Assembly (NCBI RefSeq): GCF_000518985.1
Contig: NZ_JAEQ01000019.1
Location: 353 to 64,352 of the forward strand
Direction of reading: 5' to 3'
Source: Chelativorans sp. J32
GTDB taxonomy: Bacteria > Pseudomonadota > Alphaproteobacteria > Rhizobiales > Rhizobiaceae
Length of the DNA stretch: 64,000 bases
The notes beneath the pieces are model-generated. The model searched no databases, was not told the origin of the DNA, and saw only the letters and a program-made list of their open reading frames with translations. Of the stretch, positions 24,382 through 33,235 are shown piece after piece; within the stretch, counting starts at the first letter, position 1; every line of letters begins with the position of its first letter. The position numbers were made by a program, and so were the translations under genes.

Positions 24382-25235
24382 CGGGACGTCCTCAGCTTCG
24401 GATCGAAATAATCGCGCAGCCAGTCTCCCAGAAGGTTCACGCTGAGAACGGTGAGCAGGATGGCGATGCCGGGGAAGGTGACGATCCACCACGCGGTGGA
24501 GATATAGACGCGCCCGTCCGACAGCATGCGTCCCCAGCTGGGGTTCGGCGGCTGGATTCCGAGGCCCAGGAAGGAAAGCGCCGCGTCCATGATGATGATG
24601 CGGGCGAGCTCCAGGGTGGCGATGACGAGCGCGGGCGTGAGCACGTTCGGCAGGAGGTGGCGCAGCATGATGCGCCATGTGCCGGCACCGATCGCATGGG
24701 CGGAGAGGATGAACTCGCGTTCGCGCAGGGCAAGCACCTGACCGCGAATGATCCGCGCGTAGCGCAGCCAACTCGTCAGCGCGAGAACGATAATGAGGTT
24801 GCGCGTGGAAGGCCCGAGCGCGGCCACGACCAGGAGTGCCAGCAGCATCAGCGGTAGGGCGAGCTGGATATCGACGATCCGCATCAGAACCCGGTCGACG
24901 ATCCCGCGATAATAGCCGGCGATGATGCCGAGCAGGACGCCGACCACGCCGCCGAGGACAACGGCCGAGCACGCGACGATCAACGTGACCCGGCTGCCAT
25001 AGACAATGCGCGAGAGGATGTCGCGGCCCAGCTCGTCAGTACCGAGGGGGTGTGCGCCGGGCGAGAAAAGGCCTGTCCAGGTGGGTGGCGCCATGCGCGC
25101 AAGGAGATCCGAACGCGTGGGCGAGGGGAGGCCAAGAAACGGCGCAAGGATCGCCGCAAGGACGAAGACCGTCACAAGGACGAAGCCGAATAGTCCGGCG
25201 CGGCTTTGCAGAAGCGCGGAAAAGAAGGATTTCAT
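24378..25235 (-). CDS. Dipeptide/oligopeptide-type ABC transporter permease (DppC)
   Basis: The 285-residue membrane protein has a single N-terminal helix (GLFGFVLVTVFVLAAILAPF), the HPLGTDELGRDILSRI motif of DppC/OppC permeases and an EAA loop (FILSAHAIGAGTWRIMLRHL). ATG 25235 is chosen because the permease N-terminus begins there; it leaves 7 nt after the DppB stop. Confidence 0.93.
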   Translation of the reverse strand: MKSFFSALLQSRAGLFGFVLVTVFVLAAILAPFLGLPSPTRSDLLARMAPPTWTGLFSPGAHPLGTDELGRDILSRIVYGSRVTLIVACSAVVLGGVVGVLLGIIAGYYRGIVDRVLMRIVDIQLALPLMLLALLVVAALGPSTRNLIIVLALTSWLRYARIIRGQVLALREREFILSAHAIGAGTWRIMLRHLLPNVLTPALVIATLELARIIIMDAALSFLGLGIQPPNPSWGRMLSDGRVYISTAWWIVTFPGIAILLTVLSVNLLGDWLRDYFDPKLRTSR

Positions 25236-25242
25236 GAGTTCC

Positions 25243-26160
25243 TCACCGCTGGCGAATGCGTGGATCGAGCACGCCATAGAGGAGGTCGACCAGCAGGTTT
25301 GTTACGACGAAGATCACGGCGACCAGCGCCACGCCGGCCTGGATGACCGGAAAATCCTGCGCCTGGATAGCCTGCATGATGACGCGGCCCACTCCCGGCC
25401 AGGCAAATACCGTCTCTATGACCACCGACCCTCCGAGAAGCTCGCCGGCAATGATGCCGATCATGGTCACGACGGGAATGAGAGCGTTGCGTGCAATGTG
25501 CCAGAAGAAAACGGTTCTCGGCATCAGCCCCTTTGCGCGCGCTGTCCGCACATAGTCTTCGCGCATGATGTCGAGAAGGGAAGAGCGCAGGAGGCGGGCG
25601 ATCGAGGCCGACACGAAGACCGAAAGCGTGAGGCCTGGCAGGATGAGATGGGCAAGGCTTCCCGAGCCTCCGGTTGGGAGCCAGCCCAGTTGCACGGAGA
25701 AGAACAGGATGAGCATGATGCCCAGCCAGAAGACCGGCGTGGCCTGCCCGAGAAGGGCCGCCGTCATCACGACGAATTCCGAAATCGTGCCGCGGCGCAG
25801 CGCCGCGATGGCGCCTGCCACAGCACCGATGAGCGTGCCGAAGAAAAGAGCCGTACCGGCGAGCATGCCTGTCGCCGGCATGCGTTCGAGCACCACGTCG
25901 AGCGCCGGCCGCGTATGCTGGAAGGAGATTCCAAAATCCCCCCGCAGCATGGAAAGGAGCGCAATGCCGTATTGCTCCAGGATCGGCCGATCGAGGCCGA
26001 GTGCTGCGCGCAAGGTGTCGATATCCTGCTGGCTCGCGCCCATGGGCAGCAGAAGCACTGTCGGATCGCCCAGCACACGGCTGACGAAGAACACGATCGT
26101 CACCACCCCCCAGATGGCCAGGGCGGCTTCAAACAGTTTAGAGAGGAGGTAGCGAGCCAT
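25243..26160 (-). CDS. Dipeptide/oligopeptide-type ABC transporter permease (DppB)
   Basis: The 305-residue membrane protein starts MARYLLSKLFEAALAIWGV and shows about six membrane segments. The EAA loop reads YVRTARAKGLMPRTVFFWH, the DppB/OppB form. ATG 26160 matches the usual DppB N-terminus; upstream in-frame codons lack permease character. A 97-nt gap separates it from the monooxygenase gene upstream. Confidence 0.93.
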   Translation of the reverse strand: MARYLLSKLFEAALAIWGVVTIVFFVSRVLGDPTVLLLPMGASQQDIDTLRAALGLDRPILEQYGIALLSMLRGDFGISFQHTRPALDVVLERMPATGMLAGTALFFGTLIGAVAGAIAALRRGTISEFVVMTAALLGQATPVFWLGIMLILFFSVQLGWLPTGGSGSLAHLILPGLTLSVFVSASIARLLRSSLLDIMREDYVRTARAKGLMPRTVFFWHIARNALIPVVTMIGIIAGELLGGSVVIETVFAWPGVGRVIMQAIQAQDFPVIQAGVALVAVIFVVTNLLVDLLYGVLDPRIRQR

Positions 26161-26257
26161 TAAAGCCTCGCCCTCGCAAAACGCCGCGCTCGCACGACCG
26201 GGCTTACACCCGAAGGCGGTGCAGGGCACACGGGATCAAACACGGTGCTCAACCTTT

Positions 26258-27733
26258 TCATCCTGCGGTATCTTGCTCCAAAACGGCATTCTCTCCGGCA
26301 TCTGCCCATTCGTCGCCCAGCAGTTCAGGCGTGTCGAAGCCAACGAGGCGTTCGAAGTGAAGCTGGCAATCGGCCACGAAGAGGCTTCGAGCGATGCTCT
26401 TGGCCAGGCGGTTTGCCCCGTCGCTAACGGCGGGAATATCGCCGGAAAGCTTTCCGTGGCTCAGTGTGGCCGGATAATTGAAGCAGTGGATCTGCTTGAG
26501 GGCGGGGCAGCTTCCCGGTGTCTTTTCGGTGAACTCGAAACCGGTACCCAGATAGGGCGAAGTCGCAAGCTCGCTGTTGTCCATCCCCGGCTGCGGCGTG
26601 AAGCTGTCCTGCCAGAAGCGAATGTACGGCGCGAAGTGTTGCAGCTCGGGCCGCTGGGAGAGGTCAACTTTGAACCCGGTCGCAAAGATCACGAAATCGA
26701 GGTCAAAATCTCCCTTAGGGGTCTTGATGACCGCTGCTCCGCCGCGTTCCTCGAAGCCGATGACCGGCGTGCCCAGATGGAAGCGGGCGTTCGGATGGCG
26801 GGAGACGCGAAGCGTGGAATCCCGAGGAGGCGGGGTCTGGGCGCGCAACACGTAATCGAGAAATTTCCATTTCCATGCATCTTCAAGGCCGGCGAAGCCG
26901 TGAACCACTCCCTGGCTTGAGATGCCGGTGAACTTGTTCACCCGGGGCAGATCCTTGCGGCGTATGAAAAGGTCGAGGCTCGCCGCTCCTTCCTCCAGCG
27001 CCGTGGCGGCATTGTCCATGGCGGAAGCGCCCGCGCCGACGACGCCGATCCGTTTCCCCTTCAGTTGCGCGAAGTCGATATCGTCGGCCGAATGGGCCCA
27101 GAATTTGCGGTTCACGGTCCGCACGAAGTCGGGCACATGGCCGCCGCCCAACCCGTCGCGACCGGTTGCAAGCACGACATGGCGCGCATAGAGCGTCTCC
27201 ACCGAACCAGCGGCATCGTCTCGCACCGCGATCTCGATGAGGTCGTCACGGGCTGGCTTGAGTTCCAGGACGGTGACGCGGTTACGGACGGGAAGCGACA
27301 GGACCTTCCTGTACCAGACCAGGTATTCCATCCACTGGGTTCTCGGTATCTTGCCGAGCGCCTCCCAGGCCTGCTCGCCAAATTGCGCCACATACCACGC
27401 CCTGAAGGTCAGGGCCGGCAGTCCGAGTGCAGGTCCCGTGAGCTGCTTCGGCGAACGCAGCGTCTCCATCCGCGCGAACGTCACCCAGGGGCCTTCCAGT
27501 CCCTCGGGAGCGCGGTCTAGGCAGACGGTGTTGGTGATGCCGAGCAATTTCAGGCTGGCAGAGGCGACCAGTCCGCACATGCCGCCACCGACGATGGCGA
27601 CGTCCAGAACCCGCCTTCCGTTGAACTCCGTTACCGGCACCCATTCCGCTGCCGGGAGCTGCAGGTAGGAAAGGTCTTCGGCAAGCCTCTTCTCGAGGTT
27701 GGCAAGCCCCTCAAAGGACTTTTGCTGAATCAA
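26258..27733 (-). CDS. FAD/NADP-dependent monooxygenase (FMO/BVMO-like), copy 1
   Basis: The 491-residue flavoprotein has an FAD motif VAIVGGGMCGLVAS (about residues 45-60), an NADP motif IGVVGAGASAMDNAA, an FMO/BVMO-like fingerprint around FWAHSADDIDF and a conserved late segment FVIFATGFKVD. It would use NADPH and O2 to oxygenate a soft nucleophile or a carbonyl. It sits between the binding-protein gene and the permease genes of the dipeptide-type importer, so the imported compound is the likely substrate. I chose TTG 27733 because GGAG lies 10 nt upstream; TTG 27760 is also possible. A close paralogue is at 58877-60340. Confidence 0.78.
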   Translation of the reverse strand: MIQQKSFEGLANLEKRLAEDLSYLQLPAAEWVPVTEFNGRRVLDVAIVGGGMCGLVASASLKLLGITNTVCLDRAPEGLEGPWVTFARMETLRSPKQLTGPALGLPALTFRAWYVAQFGEQAWEALGKIPRTQWMEYLVWYRKVLSLPVRNRVTVLELKPARDDLIEIAVRDDAAGSVETLYARHVVLATGRDGLGGGHVPDFVRTVNRKFWAHSADDIDFAQLKGKRIGVVGAGASAMDNAATALEEGAASLDLFIRRKDLPRVNKFTGISSQGVVHGFAGLEDAWKWKFLDYVLRAQTPPPRDSTLRVSRHPNARFHLGTPVIGFEERGGAAVIKTPKGDFDLDFVIFATGFKVDLSQRPELQHFAPYIRFWQDSFTPQPGMDNSELATSPYLGTGFEFTEKTPGSCPALKQIHCFNYPATLSHGKLSGDIPAVSDGANRLAKSIARSLFVADCQLHFERLVGFDTPELLGDEWADAGENAVLEQDTAG

Positions 27734-27768
27734 GTTTCTTGCTCCTGTCTTCCGACGCAAGCTCGGGG

Positions 27769-27794
27769 TGGCCCGATCGCAGGCGATCGGGCCA
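27769..27794 (-). terminator. Strong hairpin behind the dipeptide-type binding-protein gene
   Basis: TGGCCCGATCGC (27769-27780) and GCGATCGGGCCA (27783-27794) are perfect 12-bp complements separated by 2 nt. The element lies between the binding-protein stop and the monooxygenase start. It has no T-run and may protect the binding-protein mRNA or reduce read-through. Confidence 0.6.
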
Positions 27795-27859
27795 TGTGGA
27801 ACATCATGCGGTGGCTTCAGTCGAGCTGAATTGGCCGATGGCTTGCGCCATCCGCAACG

Positions 27860-29365
27860 TTAGTTCCTCAGCGTCATGTCGAACGCACGCACCCAGTCGT
27901 CGCCCCGCGACTGCCAGCTGATGCGCTTCGAAATGCCATAGGTGGCCGGCTGCGCATAGAGGAACAGAGCGCCTGCCTCTTCGCACATCAGCTTGGTGGC
28001 GTCGGCATAGATCTTCTTGCGCTCTTCCGGATCCACCGAGGCACGGCCCTTGTCCAGGAGAGCCCCGAACTCGGCATTGTTCCAATAATCGTAGACATTT
28101 CCGGGAGCAAACATCGTCAGCATGCCATCGGCATCGATCGTGGGCCAGGCGAGCCCCTGGACGGCGATTTGTGCCAGGTCGCGCGCCTTCAGCTGTTTGT
28201 TCATGAAGGCACCGAACTCGATTTCGGTGATCTTCACATTGAGGCCCACCTCCTGAAGCTGGGAAGCGATGACCTGGGTGACCTCCTCGCCCTGCAGATA
28301 GGTACCGACGGGGATCTCGATCTCGATTGGCTGGCTCAGGTCCACGCCGGATTCGGCCAGAAGCTCCTGCGCCTTTTCGGGATCATAGGGATAGGGCTTC
28401 AGGTCAGGATTGTAGCCGAAATAGGCAGGGGTCAGGAGTTGGCAGTTGGCAACCGTCGCATTGCCGTCAAAGATGGCCTGGGCGATACCTTCCTTGTCTA
28501 TGGCATAATTGATCGCCTGACGGAGCTTCAGATTCTCCATCGGCGCCTTCTGGTGATTGAACTTGCCCAGCATCATGCGGATGGAGTCGATCGCGCCCGC
28601 CTCGGCGGCGCCTCTCTCATTGATCCGCTTGATCTCCGTGGCAGGCACGCCCGTGATAAGATCGACCTCGCCGGCTTCCAGTGCAGCGGTGCGGGCCGCG
28701 GATTCCGGAATAGTGCGGAAGATAACCGTCTCGAATTCGGGCTTCGGCCCCCAGTAGTCCGGATTGGCCGCAAGGGTGATGTGGTCGCCCGGCACATTCT
28801 CTTTCACCACATAGGGACCGCCCGACATGGTTTCGTTCGCGGGATTGTGGGTCTTCGCCCATTCCGGCGGCAGCAGGAGGAACATCGAGAGCTGGTCGGC
28901 CAATGCCGGGTATGGCGAGGAGGTCTTTACTTCGACAGTCGTTTCGTCGATTGCGGTCACCTCGGAGACCAGTTCGAACCAGGCTGCAATGCGTGCTCCC
29001 ACGGCGTCGTCGCGCACGCGGTCGAGATTCCATTTCACCGCGGCCGCATCCAGCTTTTCGCCATTCGCGAAATGTGCACCCGATTTGAGCTTGAACCGCC
29101 AGGTGGTCGGATCCGTCATCTCCCAGCTTTCGGCGAGCGCCGGCTGGAGCTTCAGATCGGGACCGCGGAGGATAAGCGCGGGATAGATATGGCTCAGAAC
29201 GCTGAGGTCGGAGCCGACGGAAGCGGTCATGTGCGGATCAAGAGTGTTCACTGCCACCCGCAAAGCGATGGTGACGGTATCGTTCTCCTGCGAGAGGGCC
29301 GGTGATCCGATCAGCGCAACCGCCGTTGCACCCATAAACACTGTAGTGCGGAATATCCCATTCAT
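27860..29365 (-). CDS. Dipeptide/oligopeptide-type ABC transporter substrate-binding protein (family 5)
   Basis: The 501-residue protein has a signal peptide (TTVFMGATAVALIGSPALS) and the family 5 layout: NTLDPHMTASVGSDLSVL, LAESWEMTDPTTWRFKLK, FNHQKAPMENLKLRQAINYAID and PYDPEKAQELLAESG. It binds a peptide-like or other solute in the periplasm. GAGGGAA lies upstream of the ATG. It is separated from the other transporter genes by the monooxygenase gene, an unusual interruption. Confidence 0.93.
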   Translation of the reverse strand: MNGIFRTTVFMGATAVALIGSPALSQENDTVTIALRVAVNTLDPHMTASVGSDLSVLSHIYPALILRGPDLKLQPALAESWEMTDPTTWRFKLKSGAHFANGEKLDAAAVKWNLDRVRDDAVGARIAAWFELVSEVTAIDETTVEVKTSSPYPALADQLSMFLLLPPEWAKTHNPANETMSGGPYVVKENVPGDHITLAANPDYWGPKPEFETVIFRTIPESAARTAALEAGEVDLITGVPATEIKRINERGAAEAGAIDSIRMMLGKFNHQKAPMENLKLRQAINYAIDKEGIAQAIFDGNATVANCQLLTPAYFGYNPDLKPYPYDPEKAQELLAESGVDLSQPIEIEIPVGTYLQGEEVTQVIASQLQEVGLNVKITEIEFGAFMNKQLKARDLAQIAVQGLAWPTIDADGMLTMFAPGNVYDYWNNAEFGALLDKGRASVDPEERKKIYADATKLMCEEAGALFLYAQPATYGISKRISWQSRGDDWVRAFDMTLRN

Positions 29366-29395
29366 TTTGGTTCCCTCGTTCTTCTCGATTGCCTC

Positions 29396-30247
29396 TTAGC
29401 TTTGGGATGGCTGTGTGCGGGCCAGAAAATCCCGCACAGCGGCGACGACCACGTCGTTCGCTTCGATGTGAACAGCGTGATTGGCGCCCGGCACTTCCAG
29501 CAATTCCGCATTGGGAATTTTCTCTGCGATCAGCCGGGAGTGGTTGGGCGGGCAGATCCAGTCTTCCGCCCCGCAGATCACAAGTGTGGGGACCGCGATG
29601 TCCTTGAGCTGGTCCCGGACGTCATAAATGCGCTCGGCAAACAGCGCATTGTGGGTTTCGGCATGCAAATGCATGGTCCGGGTACGTTCCAGGGCCGCAT
29701 CCGGATCGAAATTCTCGTAATAGAGCGGCTGGAGCGCAAGCCAGATAAGGCGCAGCTCCATGTCGTCCTTCACCTGGTCGGAGAAGAGCTTCTCCAGCAT
29801 GCGCACAGAAGCGCTCGGCGCCTTGTGGAGACGCTGCTTGAAGGTGACGAATGCGTCATCCTCGTTGTGGTGGCTCGCAGCGGTGCCCCGCAGGATGAGT
29901 CGTGACAGCCCTTCGGGATGTCTTACCGCATAGGTGAGCGCGATCATGCCCCCAAACGAGCCGCCGAGGAGAATGATCTTGCGACCGCCGCAAAGATTTT
30001 GGCGGAACGCTTCCACATCGTCGGCGAACTGCTCGAAAGTGTATGGCGGCGTCAGGCTCGTCTCGCCGCAACCGCGCTGATCGTAGGCGATCAGGCGATA
30101 ATTGTCCGAAAGCGCCTTGTACGCGGAGAACTCTCCGCGGCGATCGCCGATGCCTCGGCCTCCATGAAGGGCTACGATGACGTCTGCATCTTCATCGCCG
30201 ATATCGTCGTAGACGAATGTTGCCCCGTTGAGTGTCACTGTCGGCAT
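29396..30247 (-). CDS. Alpha/beta hydrolase (proline iminopeptidase-like)
   Basis: The 283-residue protein has the oxyanion region LHGGRGIGDRRGEF, the strand-turn YDQRGCGETS, the nucleophile elbow LGGSFGGM and the catalytic His in GANHAVHIEAND, with an acid near ICGAEDWICP. The YDQRGxGxS motif is that of proline iminopeptidases and related amide or ester hydrolases. GGAGGAG lies just upstream of the ATG. It is the first gene of the long minus-strand operon, and two GntR-type palindromes sit directly upstream. Confidence 0.85.
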   Translation of the reverse strand: MPTVTLNGATFVYDDIGDEDADVIVALHGGRGIGDRRGEFSAYKALSDNYRLIAYDQRGCGETSLTPPYTFEQFADDVEAFRQNLCGGRKIILLGGSFGGMIALTYAVRHPEGLSRLILRGTAASHHNEDDAFVTFKQRLHKAPSASVRMLEKLFSDQVKDDMELRLIWLALQPLYYENFDPDAALERTRTMHLHAETHNALFAERIYDVRDQLKDIAVPTLVICGAEDWICPPNHSRLIAEKIPNAELLEVPGANHAVHIEANDVVVAAVRDFLARTQPSQS

Positions 30248-30278
30248 CTTACTCCTCCGGACATGCAGCCGAGAGCTG

Positions 30279-30336
30279 GGCGCCGATGCTTGGCGCCAAT
30301 CTCATACTAAAAAGATAGAACATTAAATGGCGCCAA
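30279..30336. promoter_or_regulatory. Two candidate GntR operators (plus a degenerate third)
   Basis: TTGGCGCCAA at 30290-30299 is a perfect palindrome. ATGGCGCCAA at 30327-30336 holds the same core. A further GGCGCC lies at 30279-30284. They are in the leader of the hydrolase/importer operon, and the same TGGCGCCAAT occurs in front of hyuA at 31113. Confidence 0.6.
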
Positions 30337-30384
30337 TTTCAAATATAATTTTTCCGGGTTGCCTGACGTCCTTAGAATCGGAGT

Positions 30385-31023
30385 CTACCGATCACCGGAT
30401 CCGAAGTGGTACTGGCTCACATGCCGCTCGGTGATCATGCGCAGGCGATCCGCGTCTTTGGTGCGCAGAGCTTCGATCATTTCGAAGTGATCCCGCGCCG
30501 AGCGTTCAAGCTTTGCAGGGGTGTTGCTCGCCCGCTGTGCGGCAAGGGGGACACGCATTCGCAAGTCCCAGATGATTTCCACCATCACCGAATTTCGGCA
30601 GGATTTAAGCAGCTCCCGGTGGAAGGCATGGTTCGCGCTGTCCTGCTCCAGGACCGTACCGGTCTTGACCGTTTCTGCGAACACGCTGGCGAGGTAGGAA
30701 AGGCGCGCCAGGGATTCATCTGTAATATTTTGAATCAACTCCTCGACAACGGACATTTCCACAAGCGCGCGTGCGCGCAGGATATTGTGGACATGTTCGC
30801 TGTCGATGGGAGGCACGTAATAACCGCGATTGGGGATATGCTGAACCACCTTGCGCGAATGGAGCTGCTCCAGCGCGTGACGCAAAGCGAGACGGGCGCA
30901 TTTGTAGCGCTGCTCCAGATCGATCTGCTTGAGCCACATCCCGGGCGCAAGCGCGCCGCTATAGATGTCGGCTTCGATCAGTTCGGCGAGAGAACCTGAT
31001 TCTCGAACCGCGCTCGTACTCAC
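30385..31023 (-). CDS. GntR family regulator (FadR/FCD subfamily)
   Basis: The 212-residue protein has an N-terminal winged HTH (LKQIDLEQRYKCARLALRHA, then IPNRGYYVPP) and a C-terminal all-helical FCD ligand domain. It starts at GTG 31023 behind GGAGG. It lies between the hyuA operon (divergent) and the hydrolase/importer operon (same strand, downstream). Shared palindromes in both leader regions make it the likely regulator of both. Confidence 0.9.
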   Translation of the reverse strand: MSTSAVRESGSLAELIEADIYSGALAPGMWLKQIDLEQRYKCARLALRHALEQLHSRKVVQHIPNRGYYVPPIDSEHVHNILRARALVEMSVVEELIQNITDESLARLSYLASVFAETVKTGTVLEQDSANHAFHRELLKSCRNSVMVEIIWDLRMRVPLAAQRASNTPAKLERSARDHFEMIEALRTKDADRLRMITERHVSQYHFGSGDR

Positions 31024-31096
31024 AAATCCTCCATCCGTTGCTGCGACTGCACGTCCGAAAAGACGCGGACAAATTTTCTAGCACAACTTTCCTTGG

Positions 31097-31122
31097 TTGA
31101 CATTGGCTAATTTTGGCGCCAA
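31097..31122 (+). promoter_or_regulatory. Candidate -35 box overlapped by a GntR operator, upstream of hyuA
   Basis: TTGACA at 31097-31102 is followed by the palindrome TTGGCGCCAA at 31113-31122, placed where RNA polymerase would contact the spacer and -10 region. No good -10 match is visible, so the promoter call is weak; the palindrome itself matches those at 30290 and 30327. Confidence 0.55.
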
Positions 31123-31159
31123 TTTTTGAACAAATCCAATCAGACCCAAAGAGGCTTGC

Positions 31160-33235
31160 TTGTTAAAGGATAGGGGTTCCCGTTTTCGGGTCGGCGTCGA
31201 TTCAGGCGGTACTTTCACTGACATCTGCATATTCGACGAGGAGAAATCGGAAGTCTTCGTCTGGAAGATCTCCAGCACTCCGTCCGATCCCTCGGAAGGC
31301 ATTTCGGAGGGTGTCGCACAGGGCCTCGGTGCTATGCCCGGGGGAGGGGATCCGGCCTCCGTCGTTTACTTCGGCCACGGCACGACCGTGGGCACCAATG
31401 CGCTCATCCAGGGGCGCGGCGCCGATTGCGGTTTGATCACCACCGAAGGTTTCCGCGACGTTTTGGAAATCGGCCGGCAGAAGCGTCCCGAACTCTATTC
31501 GCTCCAGAGCGTAAAAGCACCGATCCTTGCCACGCGTGACAAGCGCATGGAGGTGCGCGAGCGGGTCCTTTTCGACGGTACGATCGCCCAGGAACTCAAT
31601 GAGGACGACGTCCGGAACGCCGTTCGTGAACTCAAGGCGAAGGGCGTCAAGGCAATCGCCATCTGCACCCTCTTCTCCTTTATCGAGCCCGGGCACGAGA
31701 AGCGCATTCGCGAGATCGTTCTAGAAGAGATTCCGGATGCGTTTTTGAGTGTGTCCCACGAGATCGCACCTGAATTCCGCGAATATGAGCGGACCTCCAC
31801 CACGGTGGTGAACGCCTATCTCGGACCCGTGATGCGCACCTATCTCGACCGCCTCACTCCGAGATTGCTGGAGGCCGGCATTTCCGCCGAGCCGCATCTG
31901 ACGCAGAGCAATGGCGGTGTCATTTCCTGCGAAACGGCGAAGAACCAGCCGGTGCGTACCGTGCTCTCCGGGCCGGCCGCTGGCGTCACCGCGGCCGTCG
32001 AGCTCGGCCGGGCCACGGGCATCGAGAACCTCATCACCTTCGATATGGGCGGAACGTCGAGCGATGTCGCGCTCATCGATCGCGGCCAGCCGCAGATGGC
32101 GAACGATATCGTGGTCCACGGCTATCCCCTGAAAGTGCCGATGCTGGATATCCACACCGTCGGTGCTGGGGGAGGCTCGATTGCGTATGTGGACAATGGC
32201 CTCCTCAAGGTTGGGCCGCGCAGCGCCGGCGCCAATCCCGGCCCCGTCTGCTACGGGCTCGGCAATGAGGAGCCGACCGTCACCGACGCCAATATCGTGC
32301 TCGGCATCCTGAACCAGACGCACTTGCTCAATGGCCGGATGGCGATCGACGCAGAAGCTTCCAAACAGGCTGTGGCGCGCTTGGCCGAGCAGCTTGGCAT
32401 CGGTGTGATGGAGGCTGCACAAGGTATCATTCGCGTGGTGACCGCCAATATGGCAAAGGCCATCCGGGTCATCTCCGTGGAGCGTGGCTACGATCCGCGC
32501 GATTACACGATGCTGGCGTTCGGCGGGGCGGGCCCGATCCATGCCGCGCGCCTTGCCAAGGAACTTGAAATACCGAAGCTTCTCATCCCGAAGCACCCCG
32601 GCATCATGTGTGCCATCGGTCTTCTTCAGGCAGACCTGCGGACGAACATCTCGCTCACCCGTATGTCACCGTTGTCGCTTGAAGCTCTGCCGATGATCGA
32701 GGCTGGTTTCGCACAGCTTCGCGAGCGTGCGGATGAGTGGTTCGAGGCGGAGGCGATCCCGCCTGCGGCGCGCACGCTGCGGCTTGCGATCGATGTGCGC
32801 TATGGCGGCCAGGCATATGAATTGACGATCGACTGGCCGGAAGATTCCACGGGCGAAGCACTGATCAAGGCGATCAGGGAGCGGTTCGAAGGCGCTCACA
32901 AGCAGCTCTACGGTTATATAGCCGAGGAAGAGCCGATCCAGGCGACGACGCTACGCGTCGAGGCGATCGGCCATGTGCCGAAAGCCGAGCTGAAGCGCTA
33001 TCCGCCTGCTGCCGGAAAGGCTGAGGACGCCATCGTCGGAACGAGGAAAGTATATCTGCCCGAACTCGGCAGCTTCACGGAATGCCCCCTCTACGAGCGC
33101 GAGCGGCTCGGGCCCGGGCATGTCGTGGCCGGCCCCGCCGTCGTCGAGCAGATGGATTCCACAACATTCATCCTCCCTGGCCAGAAAGCCACGGTGGATC
33201 CTTACCTCAATCTCCTGATCGAGTGGAAAGCATGA
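31160..33235 (+). CDS. hyuA: Hydantoinase/oxoprolinase subunit A (HyuA)
   Basis: The 691-residue protein has the ASKHA-type phosphate loops FRVGVDSGGTFTD (N-terminus) and FDMGGTSSDVAL (middle), plus GTNALIQGRG and FGGAGPIHAARLA. It belongs to the ATP-dependent hydantoinase / 5-oxoprolinase family, which opens lactam or hydantoin rings. TTG 31160 is the likely start, with AGAGG 6 nt upstream. Its stop overlaps the HyuB start (ATGA). It likely forms a complex with HyuB. The exact ring substrate is unknown. Confidence 0.92.
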   Translation: MLKDRGSRFRVGVDSGGTFTDICIFDEEKSEVFVWKISSTPSDPSEGISEGVAQGLGAMPGGGDPASVVYFGHGTTVGTNALIQGRGADCGLITTEGFRDVLEIGRQKRPELYSLQSVKAPILATRDKRMEVRERVLFDGTIAQELNEDDVRNAVRELKAKGVKAIAICTLFSFIEPGHEKRIREIVLEEIPDAFLSVSHEIAPEFREYERTSTTVVNAYLGPVMRTYLDRLTPRLLEAGISAEPHLTQSNGGVISCETAKNQPVRTVLSGPAAGVTAAVELGRATGIENLITFDMGGTSSDVALIDRGQPQMANDIVVHGYPLKVPMLDIHTVGAGGGSIAYVDNGLLKVGPRSAGANPGPVCYGLGNEEPTVTDANIVLGILNQTHLLNGRMAIDAEASKQAVARLAEQLGIGVMEAAQGIIRVVTANMAKAIRVISVERGYDPRDYTMLAFGGAGPIHAARLAKELEIPKLLIPKHPGIMCAIGLLQADLRTNISLTRMSPLSLEALPMIEAGFAQLRERADEWFEAEAIPPAARTLRLAIDVRYGGQAYELTIDWPEDSTGEALIKAIRERFEGAHKQLYGYIAEEEPIQATTLRVEAIGHVPKAELKRYPPAAGKAEDAIVGTRKVYLPELGSFTECPLYERERLGPGHVVAGPAVVEQMDSTTFILPGQKATVDPYLNLLIEWKA

